Source: Oegoconia quadripuncta
Lineage: Eukaryota > Arthropoda > Insecta > Lepidoptera > Autostichidae
Assembly (NCBI GenBank): GCA_949316235.1
Contig: OX438742.1
Location: forward strand, 14,321,315 to 14,385,314
Length of the DNA: 64,000 nt
Reading direction: 5' to 3'
Shown here: piece by piece, positions 25,956-37,165 of the stretch
How positions within the stretch are numbered: position 1 is the first letter of the stretch
Layout: each line of letters begins with the position of its first letter
The notes under the pieces: generated by a model
The model's input: the letters and a program-made list of their open reading frames with translations, nothing else
Database searches by the model: none
Told to the model about the DNA's origin: nothing
Translations under genes and position numbers: made by a program

Positions 25956-26432
25956 TCTATGGAAATCCCGAGGCCAATACAAATGTAGCGACACCTAATT
26001 TATCTAAATCGGCTAAGGCGTTTAACATACATAAAGCAGCGTTGAATACATTACACCACTTTTGGTTACGCCATAGTCGAGATAAATTGCATATTTTGTG
26101 GGTTATAAGAAAATACCTTCGGCATCCTTTAAACCTAGAGTATTGTGAAATCTGCAACAATGTCTAAATAGCGATAGCGCTTACGTACGTTCCAATACGC
26201 TACGTGCGCTATCAATTAGCACGACTAACTGCAGAATCGCATAACAGATCCAAATCAGTAGCGAAAGGGAATTTAGACATAGAGATGATAAACATGACTA
26301 TGATAATTTGGGCACGTTTAAGAAAAATAGTGACATACATAATATGAATACAATATATAAAAGTAAATTGTTATCCATGTCAGCCGTTTATACAAAGTCA
26401 AAAAATTATTTAAGGGGCAATACGCATTGGAA

Positions 26433-26478
26433 CTGGAACCTTAGTATAAAACCGTATGGTTTTATAATAAGGTTCCAG
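26433..26478. repeat. Hairpin, 21-bp arms with one mismatch
   Basis: CTGGAACCTTAGTATAAAAC and its inverse around a 4-base loop GTAT. Confidence 0.9.
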
Positions 26479-26564
26479 TAGACATTTTAAATTTTAAATT
26501 CAAAACCATCATTAAACATATTATATTACTTACATAAGGCTATTATATGAAGTTTCTATTTTAA

Positions 26565-26645
26565 TGATAAGCAAGCATGGACATTGGACATAGGCCACTC
26601 GGCGATATTCAGTCTAATTATACTACATAATATTACACATTGTAA
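26565..26645 (+). repeat. Short dispersed repeat (GGCCACTCGGCGATATTC)
   Basis: CATAGGCCACTCGGCGATAT then TCAGTCTAATTATACTACAT; same unit as 13650. Confidence 0.65.
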
Positions 26646-26988
26646 ACCAAAACATATTCGTTCTTCCCTGACGAGTCAGGTAACGACCTTATTCTAAATT
26701 TGATAATGTTTCAAATCGTATTGATTTTTGTTGGACGCCTGAAACCTGATTCCAACGAAATTTAAATATTAGAGACTCTAATTCTGACTAAACTCTCATT
26801 AAAAATACATTGTGAGGACTTAACCGAAATCGATAGTATGGCGAGCGCTATCTATATCGAGACTGCAGACTCTGGACTGGAATGACACCTGCTTATAATG
26901 TTACCTGACTACGGCGAAACAAAAATGTATTCTAACGCGTAGAATACATTACCGACCGTTTAGTATTACCGTTTAGTAGTACCGTACC

Positions 26989-27042
26989 GTTTAGGATGTA
27001 TCTGGTCACATACATACGTATGTTACCACATACATCCTAAAC
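26989..27042. repeat. Hairpin, 25-bp arms with two mismatches
   Basis: GTTTAGGATGTATCTGG… at 26989-27013 is inverse to 27018-27042. Preceded by an ACCGTTTAGTA tandem. Confidence 0.88.
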
Positions 27043-27804
27043 AGTTCAGGCGATTTGGACAAGTGTCGTTAGGTTTGTACAACTCTCGTGAGTGTCATAG
27101 GGTATGACCCTCATGATAAATCCAATATGTAGAAAACTAACAACCATTTTGTTCCACTTGACACTTGTCCACCACCGCATCGTGATGGGTATCAAATCTC
27201 GACGAAAGAAATTCAAAAACATAAACAAATACAAAAATATCTAAATTAAAACTTAGAAAAGAAATTATAAATACTGACTATGCTTATAAATTACACACAT
27301 ACAAACAAGACCAAATAACTCAATTGATTTATGCCGTAGTCGGAGGTCGCGTATTGTCAAAGTCAAAAATGCCTTTTTTTGAAGGCACATAGGGTACACT
27401 TTAATTTTCCCCTGGGAAGAACAAACAAGACACTCGACGGGTTACTCTTTTTAAAAAGAGGTTTCATATTACAAAAATGCATAATAATATGTCATTATTA
27501 ATTGTAAAATAGCCTGGCATACGATCGATCTGGTTACGTCCATGGTTGATTATCTTCCAAATAGTCTGATATTTTATAATATGCTTTCTCAGTAAGTTTC
27601 TGTATTATAGAACCTTTAAATTTATTTAAAGGAAGATTTTATACATCAAAGGGAATATATAGAAATAACGTATGCATACTCTAATGAATTATTGATTTTG
27701 CAGAGTCTGCTTACATGATCTGCAATCTTGTTATTTTTATCTTTATTTTTTATTTTGGCATCACATTTATCACTATTTTTCCTAAAGAAAGCTATATTTT
27801 TTTG

Positions 27805-27888
27805 ACATATATAAATAAATAAATATCCTTGGACATACACACAATGCCATCTAGTTTCACTCTAACCACTACAACAAACAAACAATAT
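27805..27888 (-). mobile_element. SINE family 3, head joined to tail
   Basis: ATAAATAAATATCCTTGGAC (tail inverse) is joined closely to CACTCTAACCACTACAACAA (head inverse). The middle is deleted. Confidence 0.65.
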
Positions 27889-29482
27889 ATTGACTCAAAT
27901 ACCCAACCACAAATTGATCAAGAGCCGGCAGTGCCTTGGTCAAGTTTTTAAAAAAGATATTACCTACGAGGAACGGCATTGAGGCCTACGACACCGGCCT
28001 ACATCAAGTGAATTTTTTTATTTGTTGCATTTATAAAGTCGGGTTTTTATAATTATTGTAAGTGAATGAAAATATAAAAATACACAGAAATTCACTGATA
28101 TCACTAAAAACCACAAGTCAACTTAGTAATACTTTATTATACTTACTTCCCCGGTTATCGGTTCAAAATGTATGCACTAGTGTAGAAAAGTAGAGAATAG
28201 GAATAGATCGCTCAAAAGACACGTACGGTATTGACAGTTCGTGCTTCCAATCAAGTTTCATGTGCAACAAGCAAGTATCGTCTACTCATACGACCCATGT
28301 TACTTTTGTGGATTTCAAAGTATTCTGTAGGTAACTTAGCAGAAATTTGTTTCGTAGATAATTTTATTTCAATACTCGCCATAGTTTAAAGTAATAATAT
28401 TAATAACACTTTATTGCATAAAAGTATACAAATATACATTGATGAACATCGACGATTGCTAGAGGGGTGAGCGTTGCTACTCATTCTCGTAATTAAATTG
28501 GTATAATATTAATGAAAACAACCGGCCACGTGCTTCTTGGGTCACGCGCAGTGTAGGGTTCCGTACTTGCCCTCACAATTTGGCGGATTTAAAAGGGGGC
28601 TTTTTATTGTTTGATTAATAATTTTCAACGGAAAGTACATTTTACTTACCTGTGAGAGTTTTTCTTTTAACATTAACATATGTATGTTATACATACATAC
28701 TGTAGGTACTACTGCCGTGAATTTTCTTATGTATTCAATACCAACCGTTGGTACAGGTAAAAAATTAGCATTTTAAAGCTTATATATCTTTACTAATATA
28801 TAATATGTCAGGGGAAACGCGGGCGTTGCTAGCGACAGGGACGGTGCCAGCCTGTCGTGGTATAGGATAGCTCGGGAAATTGCAATATAATGTCAAGTAC
28901 AGGCGAATAAGATATCAGAATGGCACTAGGCCCGATAACCTTAAATCTTTAAGTAAGGTGGTAATTACAGACCACTTAACCTCACATAAATCTTAATATT
29001 AAATTATGGTCATGGAACCCGAGATGCTTACTGGTGAAAAGTAAACATATACACGCCCCTCATGCCATTCAACTTGGCCCTTGCGTGCAGTCTGTGGAAT
29101 TCAGCCGAAGTAGTCTTCTATTTCTCCTTGCTCAAATTCCATGACCAACTTCTTATTAGTAACGACTCACCGGATTCTTCCAAGAGTCGGTGATAGTAGG
29201 TAGTCAGATTCACTCACGGTCGTTGATATGTTAAGTGGAGCTCCGACTCCTTTGAAGGCTGGTAGCAAAGTGTCCCCACATTTTGATGTGCAGACCTAAT
29301 AAATGTCGTCACCGCGCCATTTCTGGTGATACCAGCGCCACCAGATTCACTTCTTGTAGCAAAATGCGCACCATGGTATTCATGCGACTTTAAAATTATA
29401 AAATCCGTCGCTAATTTATCGTTATCCGTGACATACATAAGCTAATATATTTTAAACGCATTCCTAAATTGAAAATTTGTTC

Positions 29483-29730
29483 AAGGTAACTTCTAATATT
29501 TTTGAACGACCTATCCAACGACACTTCATACGATGGGGTACAAAAATAAATGTAACTTAAAAATATATTTTTCAAGATTTTGTTTTACTTCTTTGTCAGC
29601 GTGATTAATACTCGTATGTATATCCATAATTACTGCTTTCTAGTACTAAGAGCCTCTGAGCTAAGCATCGAACAGACAAACAGACGGACATAGCGAAACT
29701 ATATATTGTTGACTACGGAACCCTAGAAAT
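29483..29730 (-). repeat. Dispersed lepidopteran repeat, minus copy
   Basis: GAACGACCTATCCAACGACA, TACGATGGGGTACAAAAATA, CATAGCGAAACTATAT and GACTACGGAACCCTAG; inverse of 19711-19965. Confidence 0.68.
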
Positions 29731-30162
29731 GAAGAGAGATCGTTCTCAAAAAGTACCTATGAACCATGGGTGGTCAGGTATTGACCACCTGCTCGGCATC
29801 CACACATGATGACTCCAGACAAGAATGGTCTTCAGTGTGCTCGGCCTCCATCGCCGGCACTCAAATGGTTATAGGTGGGTCCGCCTTTTATTGTGTTGGT
29901 TATGTGAATGAATGAAGTATCGTGTCGATATTCGTTCAGTAGAGCTTGCAATAAAAGACCTGGGGGCGATCGCTCAATTCAATGGTTTTACCGCTCGATT
30001 TGGTTTGTCATATTGTTGTAAAAAATGTCGTATGTACTATTTTTTTCTGAACGATTAAATCGTTGACATTACCAAACCAAACGCAAAACCTTTATAGCTG
30101 ACCACGAGTATTAAAAATACTAGGATCATTTCCATTCAAATGAATAGCGCTATAGTTATGTT

Positions 30163-30229
30163 TTTTTTTATGCACAACGGGTTAGCACAAGACCTCAAAC
30201 ACACCTGATGTTAAGTGAAGATGAGGCCG
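30163..30229 (-). mobile_element. SINE family 2 host copy, 3' piece
   Basis: Inverse 3' tail (TTATGCACAACGGGTTAGC … GATGAGGCCG), split from its remainder at 30561 by the nested SINE. Confidence 0.78.
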
Positions 30230-30554
30230 CATTTTTAACCGCCTCCGTGGCTCAATGTTGCTCAAACAACATTGAGTTTACGATTCGGAGGTCGCGGGTT
30301 CGATCACCAGCGGCGTACAGTACTCGGTTTAATTGGTGGTAGGGCATTTTAAATGTCCGCCTGGCTAGCTACCACCATCTTATCTAAATCTGCCGCCAAG
30401 CAGCAATGTTAATAGCATTATTGTTTTCCGGTTGTCAAAGATAAGATAGCCAGTCCCCTAAATGCGTTGGGGTTTCCGGGTTCCACCTCCGACCTCATCT
30501 TCACTTAACATCAGGTGTGATTGAGGTCAAGTACAAACCCATTGTGCATAAAAA
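30230..30554 (+). mobile_element. SINE family 2, full length, inserted in another copy
   Basis: Head CCGCCTCCGTGGCTCAATG, box B GGGTTCGATCACC (30296-30308), body TGGTGGTAGGGCATTTTAAA, tail CCATTGTGCATAAAAAA. AGGCCG occurs on both sides (30224-30229 and 30555-30560), consistent with a target duplication inside an older minus-strand SINE of the same family. Confidence 0.82.
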
Positions 30555-30560
30555 AGGCCG

Positions 30561-30705
30561 AACTGACCTAGTAACCCCATCTTATTGGGGGATTGGCTAC
30601 CCTATCCCTGCAACCCGAACACAACAATGCTATTAACATTGCTGCTTGGCGGCTTTAGATAAGATTGTGGTAGCCATCCAGGCCGACATTTATGTTACTA
30701 GGTTT
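30561..30705 (-). mobile_element. SINE family 2 host copy, middle piece
   Basis: Continues the minus-strand SINE: CCCCATCTTATTGGGGGATT, GCTATTAACATTGCTGCTTG. It abuts the GCCGCGG-family repeat at 30697. Confidence 0.78.
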
Positions 30706-31072
30706 TCGCCCGCGGCTTCGCCTGCGTGGAATAACTTTGTCGCGGATGTGTTTAATTTGCGTATCCCACAGGAACTATTAAATTTATGGGACTTGTAATT
30801 TCGGTTCCTACTCAGTCTTCCTACGAATGTATTTTAGGTTAATACATAAAATAGGTAATCCTAGCCCTAAAATCAATTTGTAAAGCACCTTTTTGATGTC
30901 ATAAAACTATCCTAATTAGTCCTAAAGTTAGTAGTAGTAGTAAACCTAGTAATCCTAAAGTTAATCCACGGTATGTTCGGAGTCCATTCATCCGTTTCAC
31001 TGTGACTGAGCATCAAATAAACAAACATCTAACTATCGCATTTATAATATTAGTTAGAGTAGATTAGTTACA
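30697..31072 (-). repeat. GCCGCGGGC-family interspersed repeat
   Basis: Opens with TTCGCCCGCGGCTTCGCCTG and ends with AAACAAACATCTAAC and TTTATAATATTAGTTAGAGT. An internal ~100-base segment (30830-30960) is rich in CCTAA/AGTAGT and looks inserted or degenerated. Confidence 0.7.
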
Positions 31073-32334
31073 AGTTAGATAGGGAATAAATAAATATACT
31101 CGTAGATACTAACCATTACCTCTGTGTAATGGATTTCTTGTTGACTAGAAAATTCGATCCGGCACCGACTGGGTTTCAGATTATTTGCTTAATGTAATTG
31201 TGGGATGTGTGTAGTGGGCTCTACCGACTAACTCAAAGCTGTAGCAACAGCAATACACTATCCGTCCCTGTCATTATATAATATGTTCCTATAATGATTG
31301 AAAAAGGCGGAACGTGATTTATAATTGTTTTTAATTTTAATTATAAGACATTGCAAGGCAACGAAAATAGTGCAGTACAGGCATTAAATAACCCCAATCC
31401 AACCTTTACGCTAGCATAGTACGCTGAAATATTTACCTTCTGTATATTCAGGCTAAAATCTTTATTTCAAATTGCCTTGCCGTTTTTGCTCACGCGATTT
31501 ATTTGTTCTTTGGGATTAGTGGCATGCTACTTCTATTAATGTCGCTAACATTTTCAATAAAAAAACTCGTTGAATATTACGGCGAGCAACAGCTATGTAA
31601 TTATATTGTCGTGCTCGACCACCTGAAGATGTTATCTGTGCTATAATACGTTTTAGTTAAAAAAACTGTATTTTTACAATAAGCAATGTTGTGCCAAAAA
31701 TCCGGGCAGGAGGGTGGATAAGTTGGCACGCGTTCTACACCCCAACCTTCTGTACAAGAACCAACTGTATCACATAGTTGGCAGCGGGCCCGTAGATCTC
31801 GCTCCCACACAAATTGTACCGCAGCTCACATTTCACGGTTTCGTGTTATTCTATAAGCAGTTGCTCACAAACTAAAAATTAAGGCTATTTATTTAATAAT
31901 TCATTTTGAATATCCGTCCCGTCTGTATCCGAACTCGTCGGATTTAGAATGTCCTATACATACTTTCATTACCGTTGTAAGCATTGTATAAGTTCTACGT
32001 AATATCAGAAATTCTTTATCGAATTTAGTAAATCTAGAAGCTATTTAACTCATAATGACCAGTAACATTTGAATAATAAAAATTATGGAGAAAAATTACT
32101 AATGCTACGTATAAACTATGTGTTCGGAGTTACTCTGACCTATTGACAGAGCCTGCCTGGTTATATTTACCGATAAAGCCGATAATTGTTTAGGCAAGCG
32201 GGTACCGAAGTGGAAACTTTGGGAAACTCCGTGCTGGAGCTGCGCTTGACAGTTGAAAATCACTGAATATTGTTATCATTGATAGAAATGTAAATATGAA
32301 AATCGGACACAATAACGCGCTTTCGGAAATCCCA

Positions 32335-32388
32335 AACAGCTCGTTTGAGGGACTTGTGAGAGTTCACAAGTCTCCCAAGCGAGCTGTT
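32335..32388 (+). repeat. Imperfect hairpin, precursor-miRNA-like
   Basis: 24-base arms (32335-32358 and 32365-32388) beginning AACAGCTCG and ending CGAGCTGTT, 6-base loop. In RNA form it has two G-U pairs and one A-C mismatch. Whether it is transcribed is unknown. Confidence 0.85.
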
Positions 32389-32455
32389 AATCATACATCG
32401 ATTATCTTGCCTTCGAAATGTATATTGACTTTAAACATAGAATTGTCCATTGACG

Positions 32456-32738
32456 ACCTCTTTGGTGTAGTGGTTAGAAACTCTGCTGCTATACCAAAAG
32501 GTGGCGGGTTCGAATACCGCTAGGGGCATATGTTTGTATGATGAATACAGACATGTTTTTATTTGTATTTACACATTTGCACATTTATTTACACATTTGT
32601 ATTTATTTACAAAAAAAATTAATTTGTGTAGTTTATCAACCATCCGGTATCTATAATACAAGCCTAGTTGCTTAGTGTGGAACTAGTGTTCGCTGTGTGT
32701 ATATGCAAAGATATTTATTTATATTATTCAAAAAGAAA
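32456..32738 (+). mobile_element. SINE family 3, near full length
   Basis: Head TTTGGTGTAGTGGTTAGAAA (box A region) and box B GGGTTCGAATACC; then GGGGCATATGTTTGTATGAT, an ATTTACACATTTG expansion, TAGTTGCTTAGTGTGG and the tail AAAGATATTTATTTATATT. Confidence 0.83.
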
Positions 32739-33229
32739 ATCTTTAGAAAAAGTAAATATTAAAAAGTATAAAATCCAGTAAGCCAACACCAGCAGTGGAG
32801 CATCTTTACAGGCGGGCAGAAACAATTTTGTAGAAATAAATAGGAGGCGGTTAAAGTCGTTTTGCACATTTAAAAGAAAATGTAAACAGAGGTCTTCCAG
32901 TACTGGGCCTCTGTGATACCGAAGTATGACGTGCCAGCCAGTTCTATTTTCTGAGATTATGTTAGTGAGATTATGTTAGTGAGAGTGAGAGTGAGATAAA
33001 CGATTTTCGATTGTACCTCACATAACTGCTTGTGACCCTCGGGGTTGGGATCGTAGGAACATGGGCTGAGAAAGCTATGGACAGATAGAAAATAGAAGAG
33101 GTAATACTTCCACCTCGCTAAAACATGCTGGAGGGCATCTTCTATTTGTATTTATTGTGAGTTTTATTTTAATATTAAAGTTATATTAACAGAAGAGAGT
33201 GTCTGATAATGAATATATATTTATTTAAT

Positions 33230-33428
33230 ATATAGCTAGCTTCCCCTGGGTGGATTTACTTTATCGCGGATTTTCGAAGTTTTACTGAAGTATCCTAACC
33301 TAAGTCTTATACCAGGACTTTTTCTATTGGTGTACCAAATTTCCGTTAAATCGATTTAGTCATTTAGCCGTAATGGAGCAACAAACATAAACAACTACAT
33401 AAAAACTTTCGCATCTATAATGTTAATT
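33230..33428 (-). repeat. GCCGCGGGC-family interspersed repeat
   Basis: TAGCTAGCTTCCCCTGGGTG, TTTATCGCGGATTTTCG, ATCGATTTAGTCATTTAGCC and a CATCTATAATGTTAATT end. Well diverged. Confidence 0.62.
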
Positions 33429-33496
33429 GAATTCGCCCGAAATTCACACTGAGCATTAATTTGACAACATTAATTGAGATGAATCGTAAACGCTGT

Positions 33497-33780
33497 ACTA
33501 GTAAAATATATGCGAGCAGCGGCCGGCAAAGTTGTATAGAAATACTTAGTCGTGTTTAGCGGCTGAATAAAATTACCATGAAAACTCGTATATGCCGTGT
33601 AAATTAAAAATTAAACTTTGTTTGTTTGTTTGTAAACGCTTTTTTGTACTTCATATAAATAAATATATATTGATATATTCTTTTAACTCCGAAACATGGC
33701 AATCACGGAAGTAACTTATCAAGGGTTTTATTAAATTTCAAACTGGCTTGCGAATAGATAACTGTTATAAAAAATATAGT
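33497..33780 (+). repeat. Dispersed repeat, copy 2
   Basis: Counterpart of 7698-7930 (GCGGCCGGCAAAGTTG, CATGAAAACTCG, CAAACTGGCTTGCGAATAG) with an extra ~60-base TTTG/ATATATT-rich segment at ~33615-33675. Confidence 0.65.
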
Positions 33781-33789
33781 AGTTGGTCA

Positions 33790-34887
33790 TATAATCCCCG
33801 GAAAGTCCACCTTATATTTAAATAAATGTACATTTAATAACCGTATTTTTCAAATAAAATGTTCTAGATAGTGTAGAGGGTAGGTTGGGAAAGTCTGTTA
33901 AAAAAACTTACCTCGTCACATTACATCTGGACACGATGGTAAAATTAAAACAACGTATCCAGAATAAGAATATGTGCAATGAATTGGATGAACTTAAAAA
34001 AAGGACAAGCAGGAGGTATAAGATACAATTTTGATAAGTTTCACATATCAAAATTGTATCTTATACCTCCTGCTACAGAAAACAAGGTGTCGTCGAAATT
34101 TGGCATTATAAAAAAACTTTCAACTGATAAGGGTTAAAATTTGGCAATATAAAAAACAACTCTTAAGTAGTAATAAATATGCACGGTTACCGGAGCGTTT
34201 CAAAGTACCACCATCCTTAAGTAGAGGTAAGTACATACCTTTTTTAAAAAAGATAAAAAGGTAAAAGGATTATCTACATGTTATAAAGTTATAGATAGTT
34301 TTAGATAGGTATAGGTTCAAATTTGTTAGCAAGGTACATTGAACAATTTCACAGCTGGGAAGTCACTTAAGGAAAAGGATACTGATGGTAGGACACCAAA
34401 AGTCTCAACAGGTTGTAAAACTCAGCTGACGCAATCTTCCAATCGGATCTCTGTCCGGCTAGTGCTTCTGCATGTCAGCAGCCCTCGTCTCTGACAGATC
34501 CCTTAATGTAGTGAAATTGACATCGTCTGCGGTAATCACTTGTAATCAAAATATCCAGTTTTCAAATTGGAACACTTGGCTCCTAAATGGGGTCGGGTGA
34601 AGTCACAATCGCCTTAAGTCAACTATAGAAACGGGCAACGGTAAATTTTAATCATTCATCTGGTGGTATTGTGATCTGTCTACAATAAATTCGAGAGCTT
34701 CTCTCCCTGTAAAAAAAACTTTCTCTTCTTCAGTCAATACCTCGGAACGATATTTCTTTTTACTTCAACTCCTGTCATCAAAAATCCTCGACAAAGGAGC
34801 TCGGACAGGAAAAAGCAAGTGTAGCGTTATGCTACAATAGATAATATCTAAGGTAACTACTCAGTATGAATTACCGTGGTGTCTCAC
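33790..34887. other. Unassigned, possibly decayed element
   Basis: Holds the perfect hairpin at 34009. 34350-34830 is GC-richer than its surroundings with many stops in every frame, which suggests decayed coding sequence, but no family is recognised. Confidence 0.45.
34009..34073. repeat. Perfect 28-bp hairpin
   Basis: Arms 34009-34036 and 34046-34073 (GCAGGAGGTATAAGATACAA…) with a 9-base loop AGTTTCACA. No mismatches. Confidence 0.95.
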
Positions 34888-35272
34888 TATGGGCATCATA
34901 AGAAGGCTCAAGGTCAAGCAACGAGCTATGGAGTAGGCAATGCTTGGCATTAAACTACGTGATCCGATTAGGTATTCAGAAATCCATAGACGAACGAAAG
35001 TCACTGATATGGTCAAGCGGATTAGTCAGTTGAAGTGGCAGCGGGCAGGGCACTTAACACGAAGGACTGATGGCCGGTGGGGATCTAATTTCTCGTGGAG
35101 AGCACGCACCTGCAAACGTAGTGTAGGACATCCACTCACCAGGTGGAAGGACGACCTAATGAAGGTCGCGGGAAGTCGCTGCATGCTAGCTACTTCCAAC
35201 CTTTCGCTCTGGAAATCTATGGTGGTGGCCTATGTTTAGCAGTGGACCCCCTGTGGCTCATATGATGTGATG
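34888..35272 (+). pseudogene. RTE-clade LINE 3' end (ORF C-terminus plus tail)
   Basis: Translation from 34889 reads IIRRLKVKQRAME, an in-frame TAG at 34934-34936, then AMLGIKLRD and a 99-residue open stretch with RRTKVTDMVKRISQLKWQ, AGHLTRRTDGRWG, TRWKDDLMKVAGSRCM and SLWKSMVVAYV. This is the hallmark C-terminus of insect RTE ORF2 proteins. Coding sequence is followed by a short 3' UTR (AGCAGTGGACCCC...) and a TGATGTGATGATA tail typical of RTE. The copy is severely 5' truncated and carries an internal stop; it is dead. Confidence 0.88.
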
Positions 35273-35837
35273 ATACATGTAATTTTTCATTGTTGTTTGT
35301 TTAGTTCATCATGTTCACTGGGATTTATAAGTGACAATTACAATGTCGGAATGTATTTGAAAAAGCTCCTATTAATAACAAAGTCGTAAATAACCAGCTA
35401 GTATAAGTGTTTAATTACGCGACAGCGCGCAGCACCAGAAGGAGGGAAATGTTTTTATGTTAAATATTGCAGAGTGATTGCGAGTAATAAAACTTAAAAG
35501 GATTGGAAGCTTCGAGAAAAAACTCAAGACTTAAAAGGATTGGCGACTTCGTGAAAACATCCGCCTTGAAAATCTCGTGGCTCCGGAAAAGCAGGTTTTT
35601 TTTCATTTAAGTCGTTACAACTCGTTTGATTCGAATTTTATTCTTCGTTGCACGATTTTTTATTTACAAAAAAATGGTGGTTGTCGTTTTAAAATAACAT
35701 AGCGCACTATGCAGGTGTTACGAGTAAATAAAATGTCAATAAAATTTTGTTTTTTAAAGTAGTTAATTGGTTGGTAAAATTTAGTTACAGGGGTATTTAT
35801 AAAAACAATTATTTTGTTTGTGTCACTTAGAGAAACA

Positions 35838-36588
35838 CCACATTTTTAACATACTTTGAAAGTATGTCCGCCGCATTTTGGATATTTACAGCGTCGTTGT
35901 TTGTCCATGGACCAGTGAGAAGTTTGATCTAATTTTACATCCCTTTACAGGAATTGGTTGTGCAGCTCCTCTTCGCCTCTTTTCTTTAATTTCATTTTGT
36001 AATGAACTGCTGGGCGGTTGTACCATTGATTTTAAAGTGCATGCGATATAAATTCTCGTCTAGTTCCATTGTATTCAAATTGAAGACTTTTGTGTCCTTT
36101 CTGGAACGTGTGGACTTTCTTGTAAACAAGTTATGAGCTCACCACTTCCAATAAATGCTAAAATAGATGCTTGAGCCACGAGTGACTCCTTATTTTTATA
36201 TTATAGCGCCCAGTGAAGGAGTCTTAAACGTCTACGCCGTCCGTATGGGCGTTGAACTCCTTTATCACTTTTGGGCAAGGGATGGGAAGTCTTTCTTTTT
36301 TCGTTTTATCATAACGTGCAATAGTCGAACCTGAACCATCACCAAAGTGTGTAGAAAGGGATTTTTAAGTTTCTGGTCTTTCCACACGACAACACTAACA
36401 TCAACGCGTTCTTTCCTACTAAAAATATTCCTTTTTTCCCCAAAGTAAAGGTCTTGTGCTTGTGGAAGGACGTGATGATATAATTGGTACTTCTTCAGAT
36501 TGTTCTTATTCCATAACGAGGTGAGGATCGCTGTCATCATCGAGCTCGTTATGAGATTGGTCAGGAATACCCTACAGATCACGCACAT
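35838..36588 (-). pseudogene. piggyBac-like transposase relic
   Basis: The minus strand from 36588 opens for 107 residues, including VWKDQKLKNPFLHTLV, which resembles the piggyBac segment W-D-x-K-x-V-LST. After a frameshift the signature PIPCPKVIKEFNAHTDGVD follows (36223-36285), matching the family's CPxxxxxYNxxMGGVD block. Near 35838-35900 the minus strand encodes RRCKYPKCGGHTFKVC, the cysteine-rich C-terminal finger, broken by a stop. Most of the N-terminal and first catalytic half is missing: about 250 codons remain of the ~600 usual for the family. TTAA-flanked ends were not found. A dead, internally deleted copy. Confidence 0.75.
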
Positions 36589-36994
36589 ATTTGACTAACT
36601 GACGTCATTGCTAATGGACGCCCACATCTTCATTTTCCGATTTAGAGAGTCGTCTAATCCATTATCAGATTTATCTAGATTTTCTGTATATATACGAATA
36701 TCTTCATAATTTAAGAGATACATACTCAAACAAAAACATAAAAATTTATCAACAACCACACTGTGTATTCAGTAAACGAAGCGTATAGTGTTGTTTTCAC
36801 ACAACACAAACAAAATACTCAAAAGTTGTGTTTGTAAAAGGTAAATCTAAAATTAGTAACAAAGATACTACAGCACATGCATAATCAATAGAAAAACCAA
36901 TCATTTGAATACTGCAATAAATAAACTTCTTTTAATTTGCTTTGTGGATAGTATTTTATATTAGCGCGCAACATCAGAGGTGTCATAAAAAATG

Positions 36995-37165
36995 TATATT
37001 TTTATAAGAAGAAGAAGAAGAAAACAGTTTATTCACCACAAGTGGGCACACTTTAATTGTACAAAACAAACTTAACATAATAAAATATTAAAAAGAACAA
37101 ACTACAAAATATATAAAGATAAAAACAACAAATTTTGAGTGCCACTGTGGCAAGAAGGGTGGGAC
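36995..37165 (-). repeat. Probable non-LTR 3' end with (AAG) tail
   Basis: AAGAAGAAGAAGAAAACAG, then TTTATTCACCACAAGTGGGC, and further TGAGTGCCACTGTGGC. On the minus strand it ends GTGAATAAACTG plus a CTT-repeat tail, like a retroposon with an AATAAA signal. Family not identified. Confidence 0.5.

Larger units (their letters stand above)
25956..30162. other. Unassigned sequence with small hairpins
   Basis: Contains two hairpins (26433, 26989), short repeats and the 29483 repeat. 28990-29450 is moderately GC-rich but has no recognisable frame. Confidence 0.5.

Noticed and set aside
30163..30557. A transposon with ~67-bp TIRs and an internal pol III promoter
   Set aside because: Better explained as one SINE inserted into an oppositely oriented SINE of the same family, since the outer SINE resumes at 30561.
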